The notes under the pieces: model-generated
What the model was told of the DNA's origin: nothing
The model's database searches: none
What the model saw: the letters and a program-made list of their open reading frames with translations, nothing else
Made by a program: the position numbers and the translations under genes
Assembly (NCBI GenBank): GCA_905183005.1
Contig: CAJJDO010000004.1
Span: 317,764 to 381,763, forward strand
DNA: 64,000 nucleotides
From: Paramecium pentaurelia
Taxonomy: Eukaryota; Ciliophora; Oligohymenophorea; Peniculida; Parameciidae
Direction of reading: 5' to 3'
Shown here: positions 1-12,501 of the stretch, one piece after another
Position numbering within the stretch: position 1 is the first letter of the stretch
Layout: each line of letters starts with the position of its first letter

Positions 1-2
1 AT

Positions 3-1325
3 AAGACTTTGTGGTTGACATACATGTAATTAGGAGTAGCTTTAGGGACTGTATCAGGATATTTAGTGACATCATTATCACTACATTTTTCATAGAATGT
101 AATAAAAATTTAAATTATTTAGTGGGTATATCCATATTATTTGTAAATATTATTACTAATACCTTGTTTTTTATGTTATAGTTTTTGTGATGAAGCAATG
201 TTATCAACATAAGATGAAGGATAATTAAATGTTAATAAAGAGAATTTTAAGACTATTTTTATGCAAAATTTGAAAACCTTTTTGTCAAATCCTGTTTTTG
301 TTTTTTCAATGTTATCATTAAGTTCTTTATTTTTTGTTGTAACAGGAGTATAATTTTGGATAACAGATTATCTTAGAAATGTATTATTAATGCCTCATGA
401 AGTTGTTTTTAAATCATTTTTAATAATATCATTAACTGCACCTCTTAGTGGAGTATATTTGGGAGGATTAATCTTACATAATTTTGGAGGCTATGATGGA
501 TAAATAGCAATATAAATAGCAGCTTTTGAAGCCTTATTAGCAAGTATATCAGGAGCATTCATACCAATTCTAAATAATGGAGCATTTGTATTGCTTTTCT
601 TATGGTTTTTACTCTTTTTTGGTGGAAGTGCTGTTCCTGCAATCATGGGTATAATGATTACTTCAATTCCAAGAGAATAAAGATCAAGTGGAAACTCATT
701 AAGTCATTTATTTTAAGAACTTTTAGGTTATCTACCAGCACCAGTTCTTTATGGTTATGTATAATAATAAACTGGAGGATCAGCATCTCGTTGGGGAATG
801 ATTCTTCTATCTATTATTGGATTTTTTGGTTTATTCTATATAGTATTAGCAATCTTTTATAAATCAAAATAATCAAAATAATTGGATACTAGTATTAATG
901 AATCAGAGTTAAGAGATAGAGTTCCTTATTTAAATTCTGTTGATTAGAATGATTTAATGTAGAAATCAAAATTTGCTTAGATTCGGATGTAAACTTCTGT
1001 ATAATCAGGAAAATCAATTACAATTCCCATATAATAAGATCAAATTAATAATGAGTTCTAAATTGATAATTAAACATCTTTGATAAACAAAACTCATAAT
1101 TTTAAAACAAGAGTTGCATATCAAAGGTAAGCTTCTGTTTCTTAAGCTTTATCAAATTTTTCAAACCTTGTTGGTAGAGGTAGTCTAGATAGTGATTTAT
1201 TTTCTATTAAACATGATGAAGATAGGAAATTAATGGAAAAATATACAAATGAAATTGAGCTATAAGTTGCTGGTGGTTACTATTTAGTAAGTGAAGGAAG
1301 ATATGTAAAATTTGAAGAACATTGA
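3..1325 (+). CDS. MFS (spinster-like) transporter, 3' part
   Basis: Exons 3..98 and 123..1325 (24-nt intron 99..122, GTA..TAG), 432 codons with the 5' end outside the window. The frame is open only with TAA/TAG as Gln and ends at TGA 1323. The protein holds many hydrophobic segments with Gly-rich helix packing, including GVALGTVSGY near the start, GVYLGG, and a late SRWGMILLSIIGFFGLFYI helix, followed by a soluble Ser/Gln-rich tail of about 150 residues. This is the pattern of the second half of a major facilitator transporter; the LxxxxGxxxP-type loops and the ITSIPREQRSSGNSL segment resemble spinster (lysosomal sphingolipid/lysolipid carrier) proteins. Substrate is not inferable. The short frame seen at 602..862 lies inside this gene and is a shadow. 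Confidence 0.75.
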
Positions 1326-1573
1326 TTTATTTACATATTTTTATTCAAAAATACATAGACCAATTAAAATTATAACATACGAAGATATTTAAATAGGTAT
1401 TATAATAAAAAATTATACAGATCTTTTTATAAAACAACTTTATGTAAACTATTTTTTTTTAATCATAAAGATTTTCAAAAATTATTTTGAAATATATTTA
1501 AATAAATCAAAAGCTTTCATCACTTTTTAAGAATCTTCTACTCTTATTTATCTATATCATACAAATTATATAA

Positions 1574-2711
1574 ATGCCATATAGAATTATTCCTTTTTTA
1601 ACTCCTCTTATAGGGTTTTATGATTTATAATTAACAAATTAGATTTTCAAAGTAGTTATTATAGAAAATAATAATACTTATTGATTAGAGTTAAAAACAT
1701 GCTAATTTACATCAAGATATCCAAAATTTTATTAATAATCATTTACTCTAAATTATAGTATCTTCATTAAAATTAATCATGATAAAAAATATTTTATATA
1801 AATTTCTACTTTCAACTCTCTAAATGGATAAGCAGGTACAGTGAATTTTAAATTATTAAATGGATAGCATAAAGTAACTTTATAGACTCATTGGGAAGAT
1901 AATTGTGAATATTACTGTCAACCTGAAACTGGCTTTTTATTTGAAGATTAAAAAGATTAAAGTCAAATTTCAAACGTTGAAAATGGAAATTATCAAACAA
2001 AAATAAATATTCCTGAATATTATAATTATAATGGAATAATTAATGGAGATCTTTAGCATATATCAACTGGTATAGATGCAAAACTATATGGAAATATTGA
2101 TATTGATTTAAGTGGTGATTTTTCATCTTAAAAGATTAAATCAGAAATCTGTAGAGTCAAAGCTAATAATTTGGAAATAAATTCTGCATTAGAAACATAA
2201 TTTGGATAATTATAGATTAAAAATAATGTTACTATTAAAAAATTACTCATTTCAAAAGTAACAAATTTATATTAAGAAAATGTAAAATTTAAGTAGGTTA
2301 TGTATAAAATATGCAAAAAAATTATCCAATTATGTAAAAATTCTAATTTTTAGAAAATATTGAATAGAATAATCATTTTTATATATAATCATAAGCAAAA
2401 ACTTTTAATATTGGAACATTTTCAGGAAGATTGAAATGTAATATAAAAGCAGAATCATTTTTATTAAATCTTTGTCAGGATTATTTTATATCAATTATTC
2501 TAAAAATGTATAATTAGGGATAACAAATTAACAGAATTAAGGATTTATCAAAGCAGATAATATTATTTTAAATATTTATGATAAATTGAAGTTCAACATA
2601 TTTAATTGTGGTAAATCAATTTATGAATTTAATGAATCCTACTATAATATATATACTGAATGTGATAAACTTGAAGTTAGATTAATTAATAATCCTTTTG
2701 GGATATTATGA
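1574..2711 (+). pseudogene. Broken beta-helix-like gene (FAM185A/DUF4097-like?)
   Basis: Starting at ATG 1574 there is a coding-like frame that meets an in-frame TGA at 1682..1684 (between NNNTY and LELKTC), continues well to a likely 20-nt intron 2334..2353, and then needs a one-base frame change near 2466..2475 to keep coding character up to TGA 2709. Product is rich in alternating beta-strand repeats (for example FSGRLKCNIKAESF, LYGNIDIDLSGDFSS), as in FAM185A/DUF4097 beta-solenoid proteins; that assignment is a guess. Two independent lesions argue for a pseudogene, though either could be a sequencing error. It sits between the transporter and a convergent coiled-coil gene. Confidence 0.45.
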
Positions 2712-2742
2712 TAATTATATATATATATATAAATAGTAATAT

Positions 2743-3327
2743 TCACATAGAAGATGATAGTTTACTCATAAATTCTTTTATTTTGTTTTCTCTAAATATT
2801 ATACCATTTTCTCTTGCTTTTAATTCCTTTTATTTTTCTTAAAGTGCTTTATATTCTTTATGAATTCTTTTTTCGAATAATTATTGAGCAATATCAATAT
2901 CAATTTATTGTTCTGACTCCATATTTTCCTAACAATATGAAGTTAAAGTTTCTTCTGTTTATGTTTATCGATTCACTAATGATAATTCTTTATTAATTAA
3001 TCCCATTTCTTTATCTCTTAACTACTTTTCAAAAATATATAATGATTCTTCTTTCTACTTCATTTCTTAATAAAATTAATCTAATTGATTTTATGTTTAA
3101 TCAATTAATCTTTTTGCACTTTGAACATCTTTTTTTAATGAATCTATTTCTTCAATTTATTTTTAACTAATTGATTGTTATTCTAATAGTTTTTTTTCCA
3201 GTACTTCAATTTATTATTAATGCTCATCAAAATAATCTACGTAAATAGATTCATTTTTTATTTCACTTAAAGGATTTCGTTATTTCATAAAATATACATC
3301 TGAAATATTTTTATTTGCTGATTTCAT
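2743..3327 (-). CDS. Coiled-coil protein, function unknown
   Basis: Single exon of 195 codons from ATG at 3327 to TGA at 2743. Composition is dominated by Glu, Lys and Gln with heptad-like Leu/Ile spacing (for example QIEVLEKKLLEQQ and KALQEKQKELKARE), so most of the 194-residue protein is predicted coiled coil. No catalytic motif or membrane segment is visible. Start choice: first ATG of the frame, 185 bp from the divergent start of the TPR-like gene at 3513, so the two probably share a bidirectional promoter. A structural or scaffolding role is plausible but not shown. Confidence 0.7.
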
Positions 3328-3512
3328 CTAAAATTTAATTTAATTTATCTATTAAAATTATGGAACTGCTAAAATAAAAGTTTTATATATAAGTTTAATA
3401 ACAAAATGACTTTTTTTTATTTTATCTTTAAGTTACCTACTATGATATATTTATTAATAGTTTTCTTATTTATCATTTAATATTAAAGTAAATTATAATT
3501 TTTATTTAAAAA

Positions 3513-5030
3513 ATGGCATAAAAAGAACATAATGAGTTTGATAAAAATTCAATTGATGATGAAACAGATTTTGTACTTGATAAATTTGCAGAAGGCTATC
3601 GATTAGTAGAAATAAAAGGAATTGTAAAAAATTACATAGAAGCACGATACTAATAAACCTTTATAGCTATCAGCAACAATGACTATAAAGTGTCTTATTA
3701 TATTTACAAAAAATTAGAAAAAGTATTAATAAAAGCACTAAAGAATTTCAATTAAGAGCCTGATTTACTAACTGAATATTCTAAAGTTATGGTACGACAC
3801 TTGTTTATAATAGCTTTATTTATTAGATATCAATTAAACAGTTTCATCAAATGAAAAGTTAATGATTCTTAAATTGCCAACTGAAGTTTAGGTTTATCCA
3901 AAAATAGAAGATATCGATTTCTATTATTATCTTCTAAAGTATACTATATAGACTTTAAATAATATTGGAGTAATTTTGATGAGAAGAAAAAAAATTAGAG
4001 AGGCAGAAAGTTATTTAATGAGAGCATTGGCAGCTAGAAGTTATGTACTAGAGACTAATGTTTCTTAATTTTAAATGGGAGTATTATTGGAGAATTTGGG
4101 TTTTGTTTTTTTAAATAAAGGAGATAAATAAGATGCTAAATAATTTATTACAAAAGCATTATTAATATTTGAATAATTATCATAATCACAATATGAGAAT
4201 GTTGAAGTTAGTATAAACTATAAACATATGCTAAATTTGGTTGAGTATTTATTTCTAATACATTTAGAATTCTATATAACTAGAATGAGGAATAAATATT
4301 ATCATAACCAAGAGAAATTTAAAAAGAAAGAATGGTACATTTACTTGCTATAACATATAATTATTATGGGGAAGTTTTTTAATCATTAAATATGCAAGAT
4401 TAATAGAAATTTTGTTAAGAATAATTTTAATTTTTATGCAATTTAATGTAAAAATTGAATCCAAGAATTGAAACAAGAAAGAAAAAGATTGAAAATCCTT
4501 AACCTTAAATTAAATAAGAAGTAGATAAATAAACATTGGAAATAGCTAAACATAAAATGAATTAAGTTTAAGTAAAAGTGGAGAAAGTAGATTTGAAAGT
4601 TAATTAAGATAATTTTTAAAAAGAAAAGGAATAACTTCCTTCACAAGTTACATTAGATTAGGTTCTCTATTAAACTTATATGTATAATTATTATTATTAT
4701 ATTAGATTAATTCGAGCTTAAAGATTCAAAGTTATCATTTTATAATTAGAATTTTTTATTTAGATAATTGTCTTTTCCAAACCTCTTAATCTTGAAAAAA
4801 GTTTATATATTGTTGAGAGTGATCTAACAGAATATCAAAAAAAAATATATCCTGATTCATAAAATTCAAGTGATTAACTATGTGAATTTTTTAAGAAGTA
4901 AATTATTTTTGTATTTAAGATTAATTAAATTGCTTTATTTTTAAGATAATCAACTTCACATCAAAGAAATAAGACATTTCTAATCCATAGAAGAATTTAA
5001 TAAATTCATATGACCTTCTATTTAATTTGA
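3513..5030 (+). CDS. TPR-like repeat protein
   Basis: Exons 3513..3791, 3814..4244 and 4268..5030 (introns of 22 and 23 nt, GTA..TAG), 491 codons. Residues roughly 160-230 form paired helices typical of tetratricopeptide repeats (KIREAESYLMRALAARSYVL, then a Gly-containing helix pair around NLGFVFLNKGDKQDAKQFI and KALLIFEQL). The C-terminal half is Lys/Gln-rich and probably disordered or coiled coil. A protein-interaction scaffold is the safest reading; partner unknown. Gene lies divergent from the coiled-coil gene and upstream, same strand, of the arrestin-like gene. Confidence 0.72.
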
Positions 5031-5698
5031 ATTAAGTTTATAAATATATAGGATAAAATAATATTATTTTTTATGTCATCATAATAAAATTTCCTTAATT
5101 TCTTAATTTTAATTGATTTTTCTTTTCTTAAAGTCTTGATCATTATGATTTAATACTTAATTAAATATTTTTTATATATTAATTTACTTTTGAAAATTGA
5201 CTTTATTAAACTAAAATTCAATATTTTATTTTAATATTAATTTTAAGGTTTGAAAAGAAATTTTAATTTTTAAAGATAAAAATTGTATAATTCTTTATAT
5301 AGAGAATTTCAGAAAATGAAAATAGTTATATTCAACCCAAGATAAATATATATAAATAATATAGCTGAAAATCATTTGAAAAAATAATTTGAATTTAATA
5401 TCATTATTGATAAACTTTTGATTGAAATAAAACAATTTAAGGTATATTTTAGTATTTTTATGTAGTTGCTATTTAAATTTGATATGAAATTCATTATGAT
5501 GAATTGTATATTTTCAAAATAATCATAATATTTTTTTGAATGATTAAAATTAAGTTATAAAGATTTTATTTTTAAATATTACAATCAAATTGTATTAAAC
5601 AATTTTAGTTTAACTAAACATTGTATTGGAACCAAAAATTTAAACGTGCATATTTTTGAACGAAGAATGGGATTAATCTTTAATTATTTTATTATAAT
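5031..5698. other. Intergenic AT-rich stretch with one weak small ORF
   Basis: No convincing gene. A 75-codon frame (5316..5543, +, ATG to TGA), possibly carrying a 24-nt intron at 5440..5463, starts MKIVIFNPRQIY. In a one-stop genetic code with this base composition such frames arise by chance, so it is mentioned only as a weak candidate. Confidence 0.35.
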
Positions 5699-7559
5699 AT
5701 GATATATACTCTAACTTCAGAATAAGCATAGATTTCTATTAAAATCGATAAGCCTAGCTATTATCCTGGAGAGATTATTAAAGGGGTGATATATATGAAA
5801 ATCAAAACAAACGACATTTAAGCAGGTCTATTGTATTTAAAAGTAAGAATATAAATAAAACTAATATAGCTTTGTGGATAAGAGAAAGTCAATTAATTAG
5901 ACTCATATAACTAATTCTTTAGCTTTAAATAATTCATATATAAAAAATAGAAAAAAATAACAGATTTTGGGAAGTACAATTAAACTGATTATTAGAAAAA
6001 TGCCTATGATAGCCTGCAAAAAGTATTTTGAATTAGAAGTACCATCTTTATATCCAAGTTTTACAATTAACTATTATAAAATGGTATAATGTAGAGTTCT
6101 TTATTTTCTCTCAGTCAGTTTGTAAAGTGTAGATGGAAAATATTTATACAAAGTACCAAAAAAAAATCGGGTTGTAGTTCATATATTTAAAAAATTGGCA
6201 ATTCAAAATAGTATTCCAATTGAATATTAAGGAGCTACAAAAATGGACAAAAGATGTTGTTTTTCAACAGGGGTAAAGAAATTTATAAATTTAGAATACA
6301 AAAGTAACAATTTAACTTTAGACAATATAATATTGTTTTGGAGATACAATCTCATTAATTTTATAAGTTGACAATAATTAATCAAATATTGCTATCTAAA
6401 AATTTGAATTAAAGATTTCGTCTTAATTAATAGTTTTATACAAAGAATAAAAAAGAAAATTATCTAATTATTTTGAAATCTTCTAATAAGAAATAAATGG
6501 TATGTAAATTAATTTATTTTAGAATAAATTAAAGCACATTCATCAAAATAAATTAATGCTAATTTAATTTTACCAATAGGAAAGGAAACCAATAAAACGG
6601 CTATTTTTCCATAAAGTACATTAAAAACTAAAAGAATGAGTTTTTAATACATTCTAACTGTGGATGTAATTTTTGTTTAACATCTATTTGTTAAAGTTGA
6701 TAATCTTACGATATCAGTTCCATTAATTTTGATTTAACGTCAAAAGAGAGAAAAAAACAATATTATTTAATCAATGGAAAATATAAGTAGAATTGGATCT
6801 ATAGTTGAAACAAACTCTAAATTAAATACAAGTTAATTAAAAAAATTTATATATGGAGATCATAATTCTGCTGGTTATGGTGAATAAGATGGATATGATG
6901 GACCTGAAAGAAAATATAATCCAATAGAAAGTCTAGATGAATCAGCTTTAAAGGATGTTAAAGGGGCTTTGGAATAATTAATACATAAGAAATAATATGA
7001 AGAAGATAGTGAAATTGATGAAGATTTCTTAGAAGAAATAGAAGGAATAAGCCATAATAATATAAGTTTCAATTAAATATAGTCATTTGAATAATAATAA
7101 GAAAGAACTATCTTTAATTAAAAATAGAAAAACGATCTCAATTATTAACATATTAATAATGAAGAATTCAAAAAAGAATATGAAATTTAAGTTAATTTGT
7201 AAACAATAAAAGAAGAATAAGAAAGTAAAGGAACTTAATATAATATAAATAATGGTTTATCTTCTTCTTAAGTTCGAAATCATAATTAATAATAATAAAT
7301 AGAATAAGATTAAAAATATGCTAATAAAAATGGATTTGATTAAATTGATATTGATGAAATATCAAATAATGAAAATTGTATTAAAAATACATAAAAAAAT
7401 ACAATACTAAAAAAAAATATAGATAGCCAAATCTCAAAAGAACAAAACGATTAAAAAGGATAAAAATAATTGAAAGTTTAATTTATTGATAATACTTCAA
7501 TAGATACTCTTGATGGCAAAACAGGAGACAAAATGAATTCATAAAAATAAAAAAGATGA
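5699..7559 (+). CDS. Arrestin-fold protein with long acidic Gln-rich tail
   Basis: Exons 5699..5842, 5870..5973, 5996..6272, 6295..6499 and 6523..7559; introns 22-27 nt, all TAG-ending; 589 codons. The first ~330 residues carry arrestin N- and C-domain signatures: the N-terminal strand pair with SYYPGEIIKGVIYMKI (the PGE..xG turn of alpha-arrestins) and, in the second domain, FGDTISLILQVDNNQSNIAI. The remaining ~250 residues are acidic and Gln-rich with no fold evident, beginning after YNPIESLDESALKD. Arrestin-fold proteins act as adaptors for membrane-protein trafficking; here that is inference. The small minus-strand frame at 6875..7072 is a shadow of the tail. Confidence 0.75.
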
Positions 7560-7599
7560 AAAGTCATGATAAAAAATATTGGAATCGATAATTTGTTAT

Positions 7600-7890
7600 T
7601 CATTTAATATTAATTTGTAATATTATTTATACACAATTCTTTTAATCTTTATTAAACCTAAATTTAATAATCAATATAATTCTAATTCTTAATTATTAAT
7701 AAGCACTTATTTTCTTATTTGTAAAATATATATTATTCTACATTTATTAAATATTTCTAGATTTTTCATTAATCATTTAAGGATTAAAGTAATGCTGTTA
7801 TAAAAAGATACTTCCATCATTTTTAGATCTCTCAATCATCTTCCTAATTTTTTTATTTAGATCATCATTGAATCTTTATTACTTGTTCAT
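7600..7890 (-). CDS. Small hypothetical protein
   Basis: A 97-codon frame from ATG at 7890 to TGA at 7600, with an in-frame TGA just upstream of the ATG. The first ~55 residues (NKQQRFNDDLNKKIRKMIE..) have coding-like charge pattern with Gln from TAA/TAG; the last 40 residues are Ile/Lys-rich and may instead be intron or untranslated sequence. It is convergent with the arrestin gene (40 bp gap) and downstream, same strand, of the kinase at 8149. No family recognised. Confidence 0.4.
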
Positions 7891-8074
7891 TCATTAATTT
7901 TTCTTTTTTTTTGTTTATTATATATTTTATTATATTTATAAAAATATCATGTTTGTCTAATAATATCATGTACCAATAATATTTGTTTTATGAAAATTAT
8001 GGCGAATTTAAATAAATAAAATTATGAAAAAATATATATTGATAATAAGAAGAAAGCATCATTTTAAAAGTATC

Positions 8075-8117
8075 AGTTATGACTTTATAACTTAATTTTT
8101 CTGCTTTTGTCATAACT
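8075..8117. repeat. 9-bp inverted repeat, possible hairpin
   Basis: AGTTATGAC at 8075..8083 is the exact reverse complement of GTCATAACT at 8109..8117, separated by 25 bases. It lies just past the stop codon of the kinase gene (8149, minus strand), so it would fall in the 3' untranslated region or terminator area of that transcript. Function unproven; a 9-bp match can occur by chance. Confidence 0.4.
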
Positions 8118-8148
8118 AATATATTACTATATATAAATATGCAATGAA

Positions 8149-9736
8149 TCAAATCTAATCCATTTCTTCAATTGTTTTCTTAAATTTATCACTATATGGA
8201 GTTTCTGGTTCCTCTTTTATTACACCTAGTCGTTAAGAGAATCCTAATTTCTGCTGCTATTATTGCTAAGCTTATTTTTATTATTGAGCTTATAATTATT
8301 GTTTTTCTTCTAAAGATTCAAAGGAGGAATTGCTGTCACAAAAATTGATAACATCAAAAAGGTCTTTGACATCATCGGAACTCGATTTAGTAGTACATTT
8401 GGTAAGATTGATTGAATGGATTGATTATTAAAAGTGAATCGATTTCTCTCTGATTTGCTAACTGGTTTCTTTATAAGCTATAATGATTTATCCATGATTT
8501 TTAGTTAAATCTCTTTTATCAATAAATTATTCATTAGAATTAGAAACAGATTATTGTAATATTTTCATATTTGCTTACATAGACCTTACAATACCGAAAA
8601 GTGGTCTATCACTACACCCAAGAACGATGTCATCCTTTGATCTCATTTATTGATTCTTAGAGAACATCTTAGGTTAATAAAGCCATGGATGAAGTAGAGC
8701 CTCTAAAATTTTATTATATATCATTACAAGCAGAAGATAATCGTTTGTCTGGATTCCATTTCAATATTCTTTTGAGAAAATCAATGACTAAATGTGGTAA
8801 TTTAAGAAATTCTGGTTAGAGAAAATGTTTTGTATATTCTGATTAAGTAGAAAAACATTCCATTTGATTTTCTTAATCAATAGGCAATTTACCACATAAC
8901 ATCTAATAACAAACAACTCCTATAGCCCAAACATCAATCTATTTTGAATATCCAGAACCAACCCATAATTCAGGAGCTTAATAGGGCATTGTTCCAGTTA
9001 CTGTCCACATAAGATTATTTTTGATATCTTTGCAATTTTTTTCAGGTATAAGGAATCTTTTTGAAACACCAAAATCGATTAACTTAATGGTATTGGTGTC
9101 ATTATCAAATACAATGTTATCTGGTTTGATATCTCTATGACATAATCCAATTTTATGAATATATGAAACAGCCTCAAATAATTATCTTATAATTAAACAG
9201 GTTTCATTAAGATCTAAAGTTTGTCTTTCCTTTAATAAATGTTATAGACTTGGATATGGTAAATATTCCATTACTAAATATGAACATTCCATATTTGGAT
9301 CAATATATAGCATATTTGTTTTGCAAATATAAGGATGATTTAAAGCCATGGTATTAAGGAATGTTTATTTCATTATTTCAGTTATTTCAGGATCTGCATT
9401 CCTTGAAATTTTAACAGCATAGGTTTCATCTGGATTAGTTATTTACCAACATTACCTAACAACTGCATGAGCTCCTTCACCCAAAATCTTTCCAATTTAA
9501 TAGATATTTTTGAATGATTGCTTCATTTATTCAAGTTGTTTCTAATTTGATAGATAATCAATTATTTTAGGTGCATCTTCCTTAAAGTCACTTTAACTTG
9601 AGCAATGAACATATTCTAATATTTATGGACATTGATTGATAATTTCTTAAACATTCTATTTTTATTAATTCTCATTCTTAAATAAATCACTTTTCAATTT
9701 ATTTCTTAATCTATCAAAGTTACCTTTTTTGTCCAT
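8149..9736 (-). CDS. CAMK-like serine/threonine protein kinase
   Basis: Exons 9736..8728 and 8702..8149 with one 25-nt intron (8703..8727); 521 codons. A kinase domain occupies roughly residues 80-345: glycine loop LGEGAHAVV, AVKI lysine, HRDIKPDN (His about 200), DFGVSKR, a Gln in place of the usual Ala in YQAPELW, and HPWL at the end. The C-terminal 170 residues are Ser/Gln-rich without EF hands, so it is not a canonical CDPK. Overall resembles ciliate calcium/calmodulin-type or AMPK-like kinases. All catalytic residues are present, so an active enzyme is expected. Upstream, 9737..10226 holds no gene. Confidence 0.88.
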
Positions 9737-10226
9737 TGTATTTCTTATTTACTTTTTTATATATTTATACTAAAATTTATTGTTTTAGAAAACTAATAAA
9801 AATTGCTATAATACTCAATACTATTTAATGCCATAGCTTAATATGATAAATTAATCAAGTTTAAATACATCATTTATAAACTTGATTCTTAATAAAAAAT
9901 TACAATTTTTAATTTTAAACAAAAGAATATCCCAAAAATTTTAGATTAATTTTAGTTAATTTAAATTTATGATATATATAGATTGTTGACCTCATAATTA
10001 TAATTGGAGAATCAGAGTAGAAATTTAGTATTAAAGAATTCAAACTCTAAACAACTTTTTATCTAAATAAATTAAATAATTAAAATACTTATTAAATATA
10101 CCATACAAAAATGAATTAAAAATAGAACTTTATTTATTTTGAAGCTATAATGACCATTGATTTAATATACTTTTATTAATCATTATTTTATTTATTTAAT
10201 TAAATAAATTTGCATAATCTGTATAA
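9737..10226. other. Intergenic, no gene seen
   Basis: About 490 bp of AT-rich sequence upstream of the kinase start (9736, minus) and beyond the 3' end of the aspartyl protease. No frame with coding character, no RNA gene and no clear motif was seen on either strand. Confidence 0.6.
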
Positions 10227-11363
10227 CAATTTAAAATTATGATTGATTTTATGAATTAGACATAACTAAAAGAAGTTAATTAAATCAATTTTATTAGTTT
10301 GTTTAATTTAATGATAATTACATTTAGAAATTTGATTTTGGAATCAATTAAATTTATTAAGATTATTAGGATCAATTAAAATAGTTGTTAATCCATTATT
10401 TACTGAAACCATAAAATAAATAATTATAATTCTTTTTTAATAAAAATAATGAATGAAATTTTGATTACAAAGATATGTTCATTTTGATCTAGCAAACCCA
10501 ACCCTATCATTATCTCTATCATAAACAGAATAATATTTGCTTAAGAAAGTGTCACCCAAAATCCAAGCTGGTCCTTAAGGGAAAGGAATGTCTAGAGGCA
10601 TGAATGTTCCAATACATTCACAACCTCCACCCATTTCTAAAAAGCTGTCTGTAGATGCAAAAGATCCATATGCAATCTAAATATATAATATTTATTTATT
10701 TACTTCATTTCCATATGAATCTATCTTCATTATATAATCATGTGCATCAAGATCATAATGAATTCCATCCAACACAAATGTTAAGGTTGGTAATTCTTTT
10801 AGATTCTTACAATTTTCATCTATATTAAGAGCATCTAACATATCATATAAATCATCTGATGGACCTGTTATCAATGAAGTACCAGTGTCTGCTATAACAC
10901 TGCAACCTCCTTTACATAATCCAACATCCTTTCCATTTACTAAAATATTATTTGCCTCCAATAGCCAATAATACTTATTTGCCACATTATGAAAATGCAA
11001 TTCTCCTTCAAAATGATCTTAATTCCATCCACCTAAAGTTAATTCTGAGGTTCTAGAGCCCTCTTATCTAGAAAAGTAAAATGAAAACACATTTCTATCC
11101 AACAATTTTTATTGCATGATATTATCAAATAATGGATTAAAATGATATGCAGCCATTGTTGGATATGCTAAACCAACTATACCATCAAAATCAGATTATG
11201 CAAATACATCTCCATTTTCCCTAACTATTTCTGCAAATTCTTATTTTCTAATCTTAACATTACCTATATAGGCAGTATCTGCATTGATCTATTAATTTAT
11301 TTAATTATATACCTCTCCCATTAATTCACCAGTACCAAATTCAACATCTAAATCATAACCTAA
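10227..11363. repeat. First copy of exact 1137-bp repeat (assembly overlap)
   Basis: Bases 10227..11363 are repeated at 11365..12501 with a constant offset of 1138, separated by a single N at 11364. I compared the blocks line by line and saw no difference. Exact identity plus a one-base gap is the signature of two contig ends that overlap but were joined instead of merged. Confidence 0.9.
10479..11363 (-). pseudogene. Aspartyl protease, truncated copy made by the assembly join
   Basis: Same exons as the intact gene at 11617..12947 but cut at the N: 10479..10676, 10704..11288 and 11313..11363. It lacks the signal peptide, the first catalytic Asp (FDTGS) and all upstream sequence. Because the block is an exact duplicate across a single N, this is almost certainly not a real second gene. 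The 102-residue standard-code frame at 10692..11000 is part of its middle exon plus intron read-through. Confidence 0.85.
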
Positions 11364-11364
11364 N
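11364..11364. other. Assembly gap (single N)
   Basis: One undetermined base joins the end of the left contig to the start of the right one. If the overlap were merged, about 1138 bp would disappear and the aspartyl protease would be single-copy. Confidence 0.95.
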
Positions 11365-12501
11365 CAATTTAAAATTATGATTGATTTTATGAATTAGACA
11401 TAACTAAAAGAAGTTAATTAAATCAATTTTATTAGTTTGTTTAATTTAATGATAATTACATTTAGAAATTTGATTTTGGAATCAATTAAATTTATTAAGA
11501 TTATTAGGATCAATTAAAATAGTTGTTAATCCATTATTTACTGAAACCATAAAATAAATAATTATAATTCTTTTTTAATAAAAATAATGAATGAAATTTT
11601 GATTACAAAGATATGTTCATTTTGATCTAGCAAACCCAACCCTATCATTATCTCTATCATAAACAGAATAATATTTGCTTAAGAAAGTGTCACCCAAAAT
11701 CCAAGCTGGTCCTTAAGGGAAAGGAATGTCTAGAGGCATGAATGTTCCAATACATTCACAACCTCCACCCATTTCTAAAAAGCTGTCTGTAGATGCAAAA
11801 GATCCATATGCAATCTAAATATATAATATTTATTTATTTACTTCATTTCCATATGAATCTATCTTCATTATATAATCATGTGCATCAAGATCATAATGAA
11901 TTCCATCCAACACAAATGTTAAGGTTGGTAATTCTTTTAGATTCTTACAATTTTCATCTATATTAAGAGCATCTAACATATCATATAAATCATCTGATGG
12001 ACCTGTTATCAATGAAGTACCAGTGTCTGCTATAACACTGCAACCTCCTTTACATAATCCAACATCCTTTCCATTTACTAAAATATTATTTGCCTCCAAT
12101 AGCCAATAATACTTATTTGCCACATTATGAAAATGCAATTCTCCTTCAAAATGATCTTAATTCCATCCACCTAAAGTTAATTCTGAGGTTCTAGAGCCCT
12201 CTTATCTAGAAAAGTAAAATGAAAACACATTTCTATCCAACAATTTTTATTGCATGATATTATCAAATAATGGATTAAAATGATATGCAGCCATTGTTGG
12301 ATATGCTAAACCAACTATACCATCAAAATCAGATTATGCAAATACATCTCCATTTTCCCTAACTATTTCTGCAAATTCTTATTTTCTAATCTTAACATTA
12401 CCTATATAGGCAGTATCTGCATTGATCTATTAATTTATTTAATTATATACCTCTCCCATTAATTCACCAGTACCAAATTCAACATCTAAATCATAACCTA
12501 A
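11365..12501. repeat. Second copy of exact 1137-bp repeat (assembly overlap)
   Basis: Identical to 10227..11363. This copy runs on without a break into 12502 onward, giving the complete protease gene. Confidence 0.9.

Noticed and set aside
602..862. Standard-code open frame of 86 residues
   Set aside because: Out of frame with the MFS transporter that spans the same bases and has clear membrane-protein motifs; a shadow.
6875..7072. Minus-strand frame of 65 residues
   Set aside because: Lies opposite the acidic tail of the arrestin-like gene; composition mirrors that tail.
10692..11000. Two identical 102-residue frames (also 11830..12138) as separate genes
   Set aside because: Both are the middle exon of one aspartyl protease; the repeat is an assembly overlap.
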